A stretch of 64,000 nt of DNA. Origin: a bacterium. Lineage in GTDB: Bacteria > Desulfobacterota > Desulfocorpusculales > Desulfocorpusculum. Positions 63,446 to 64,000 of the stretch are shown one piece after another. Within the stretch, counting starts at the first letter, position 1. Every line of letters begins with the position of its first letter. The stretch lies in contig JBBFLE010000010.1 in the NCBI GenBank assembly GCA_037481695.1, forward strand, positions 1-64,000, given 5' to 3'. Both the position numbers and the translations under genes were made by a program. The notes under the pieces are model-generated. The model saw nothing but the letters and a program-made list of their open reading frames with translations, was not told the origin of the DNA and ran no database searches.

Positions 63446-64000
63446 ATGGGAAAGACCATTGAAGAGATAAACGAGAGGATTCGAAGCGGCAAGGCCGTGG
63501 TGGTCACGGCCGAGGAGATCATAGATCTGGCCAAGCAAAAGGGGGCCAAGCAGACTGCCCGGGAAGTGGATGTGGTCACCACCGGCACCTTTGCCCCCAT
63601 GTGTTCTTCAGGGGCCTATTTCAACATAGGGCATACAAAGCCGAGGATAAAACTGGGAGGAGGTCAGGTAACCCTAAACGGGATTCCCGCGTACACGGGT
63701 TTCGCAGCTGTTGACATCCTGGTGGGTGCCACGGCCATCCCCGATGATGACCCAAGAAATCAGGTGTACCCGGGTGAATTTCGCTACGGTGGCGGACACC
63801 TTATTCAAGATCTCCTGGCAGGCAAGGCCGTCAGGCTGGAGGCCAGGGCCTATGGCACGGACTGCTATCCCAAGAAAAAACTCCAGATAATGATTCGTCT
63901 GGAGGACATGAACGAGGCTGTTCTTTTCAACCCCAGGAACTGCTATCAAAATTACAACGTTGCCGTTAACCTTTCAGACAGGGTCATCTACACTTACATG
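63446..64000 (+). CDS. DUF39 homocysteine-biosynthesis protein, N-terminal part
   Basis: 185 codons, open at the right window edge. MGKTIEEINERIRSGKAVVV, TTGTFAPMCSSGAYFN with Cys 53, GGGQVTLNGIPAYTGFAAVDILVGATA, and GTDCYPKKK with Cys 140 match the DUF39 family of anaerobes. An archaeal member is an L-aspartate semialdehyde sulfurtransferase that makes homocysteine from sulfide. The placement after cysK fits a sulfide-assimilation group. Whether a C-terminal CBS or ferredoxin domain follows cannot be seen. Confidence 0.9.
   Translation, partial: MGKTIEEINERIRSGKAVVVTAEEIIDLAKQKGAKQTAREVDVVTTGTFAPMCSSGAYFNIGHTKPRIKLGGGQVTLNGIPAYTGFAAVDILVGATAIPDDDPRNQVYPGEFRYGGGHLIQDLLAGKAVRLEARAYGTDCYPKKKLQIMIRLEDMNEAVLFNPRNCYQNYNVAVNLSDRVIYTYM

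Noticed and set aside
1-64000. CRISPR arrays, insertion sequences or prophage
   Set aside because: No regularly spaced repeats, transposase, integrase or phage genes were seen on either strand.

Overview
The window most likely comes from the chromosome of an anaerobic, selenocysteine-using member of the Desulfobacterota (a sulfate reducer or syntroph). This rests on gene content: a large HdrA, MvhD, MetV/MetF, a CooC-type nickel ATPase, a NAD-linked formate dehydrogenase, CCG-domain oxidoreductases, TRAP transporters, DUF1847 and DUF39. No rRNA, tRNA, insertion sequence or CRISPR array was recognised. No selA/selB/selC/selD gene lies in the window, so the selenocysteine machinery must be encoded elsewhere.

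The main result is three genes that a standard gene caller would split at an in-frame TGA and that read best as selenoproteins. They are an HdrD/GlpC-like CCG-domain protein (TGA at 130), MvhD (TGA at 10753) and the formate dehydrogenase catalytic subunit (TGA at 17080). In each the TGA replaces a family cysteine (or Sec), homology resumes at once, and a compact hairpin begins 11 to 15 nt downstream, as expected for a bacterial SECIS.

Layout. 1-4.5 kb: end of the CCG-domain gene, a cytosolic PAS-GAF histidine kinase with a sigma54 response regulator, and an archaemetzincin that appears to start at ATT. 4.8-5.7 kb: a GcvH-like protein with a duplicated cysteine motif. 5.9-18.7 kb: from a near-consensus promoter, hdrA (with an inserted NfnB/GltD-like module), mvhD(Sec), metV, metF, cooC, nuoE-like, nuoF-like and fdhA(Sec). 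This is a methyl-branch Wood-Ljungdahl and formate/NADH electron-transfer operon. 18.8-21.2 kb: AMP ligase, ferritin-like protein, nitroreductase. 21.3-25.4 kb (minus): cspA, DUF1847, fabF, dnaA, with a possible origin upstream of dnaA.

25.8-31.6 kb: cvpA, a small ORF, dapA, hsp20 (with a possible fourU thermometer), lon, and a zinc-ribbon/TPR protein. 32-35 kb: TRAP transporter 1. 35-38.1 kb (minus): birA-bioY-bioM-bioN with a candidate BirA operator. 38.4-42.1 kb: FmdB-like zinc ribbon, then a branched-chain-type ABC importer lacking its ATPases. 42.1-44 kb: mnmG. 44.3-52 kb: a six-gene catabolic operon (SDR, SLC13 symporter, zinc alcohol dehydrogenase, ThDP enzyme, MFS, LhgO-like oxidase). 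52-54.6 kb: PAS protein, SDR, frameshifted M20 hydrolase. 54.9-56.9 kb: secreted CARDB protein and a small Cys-rich protein. 57.2-61.5 kb: TRAP transporter 2 and an aminotransferase. 61.8-64 kb: a sulfur-assimilation group (IscR-like Rrf2 regulator, cysK, DUF39 homocysteine-biosynthesis protein) running off the right edge.

Coordinates and motifs were read by eye; no searches or folding calculations were run.
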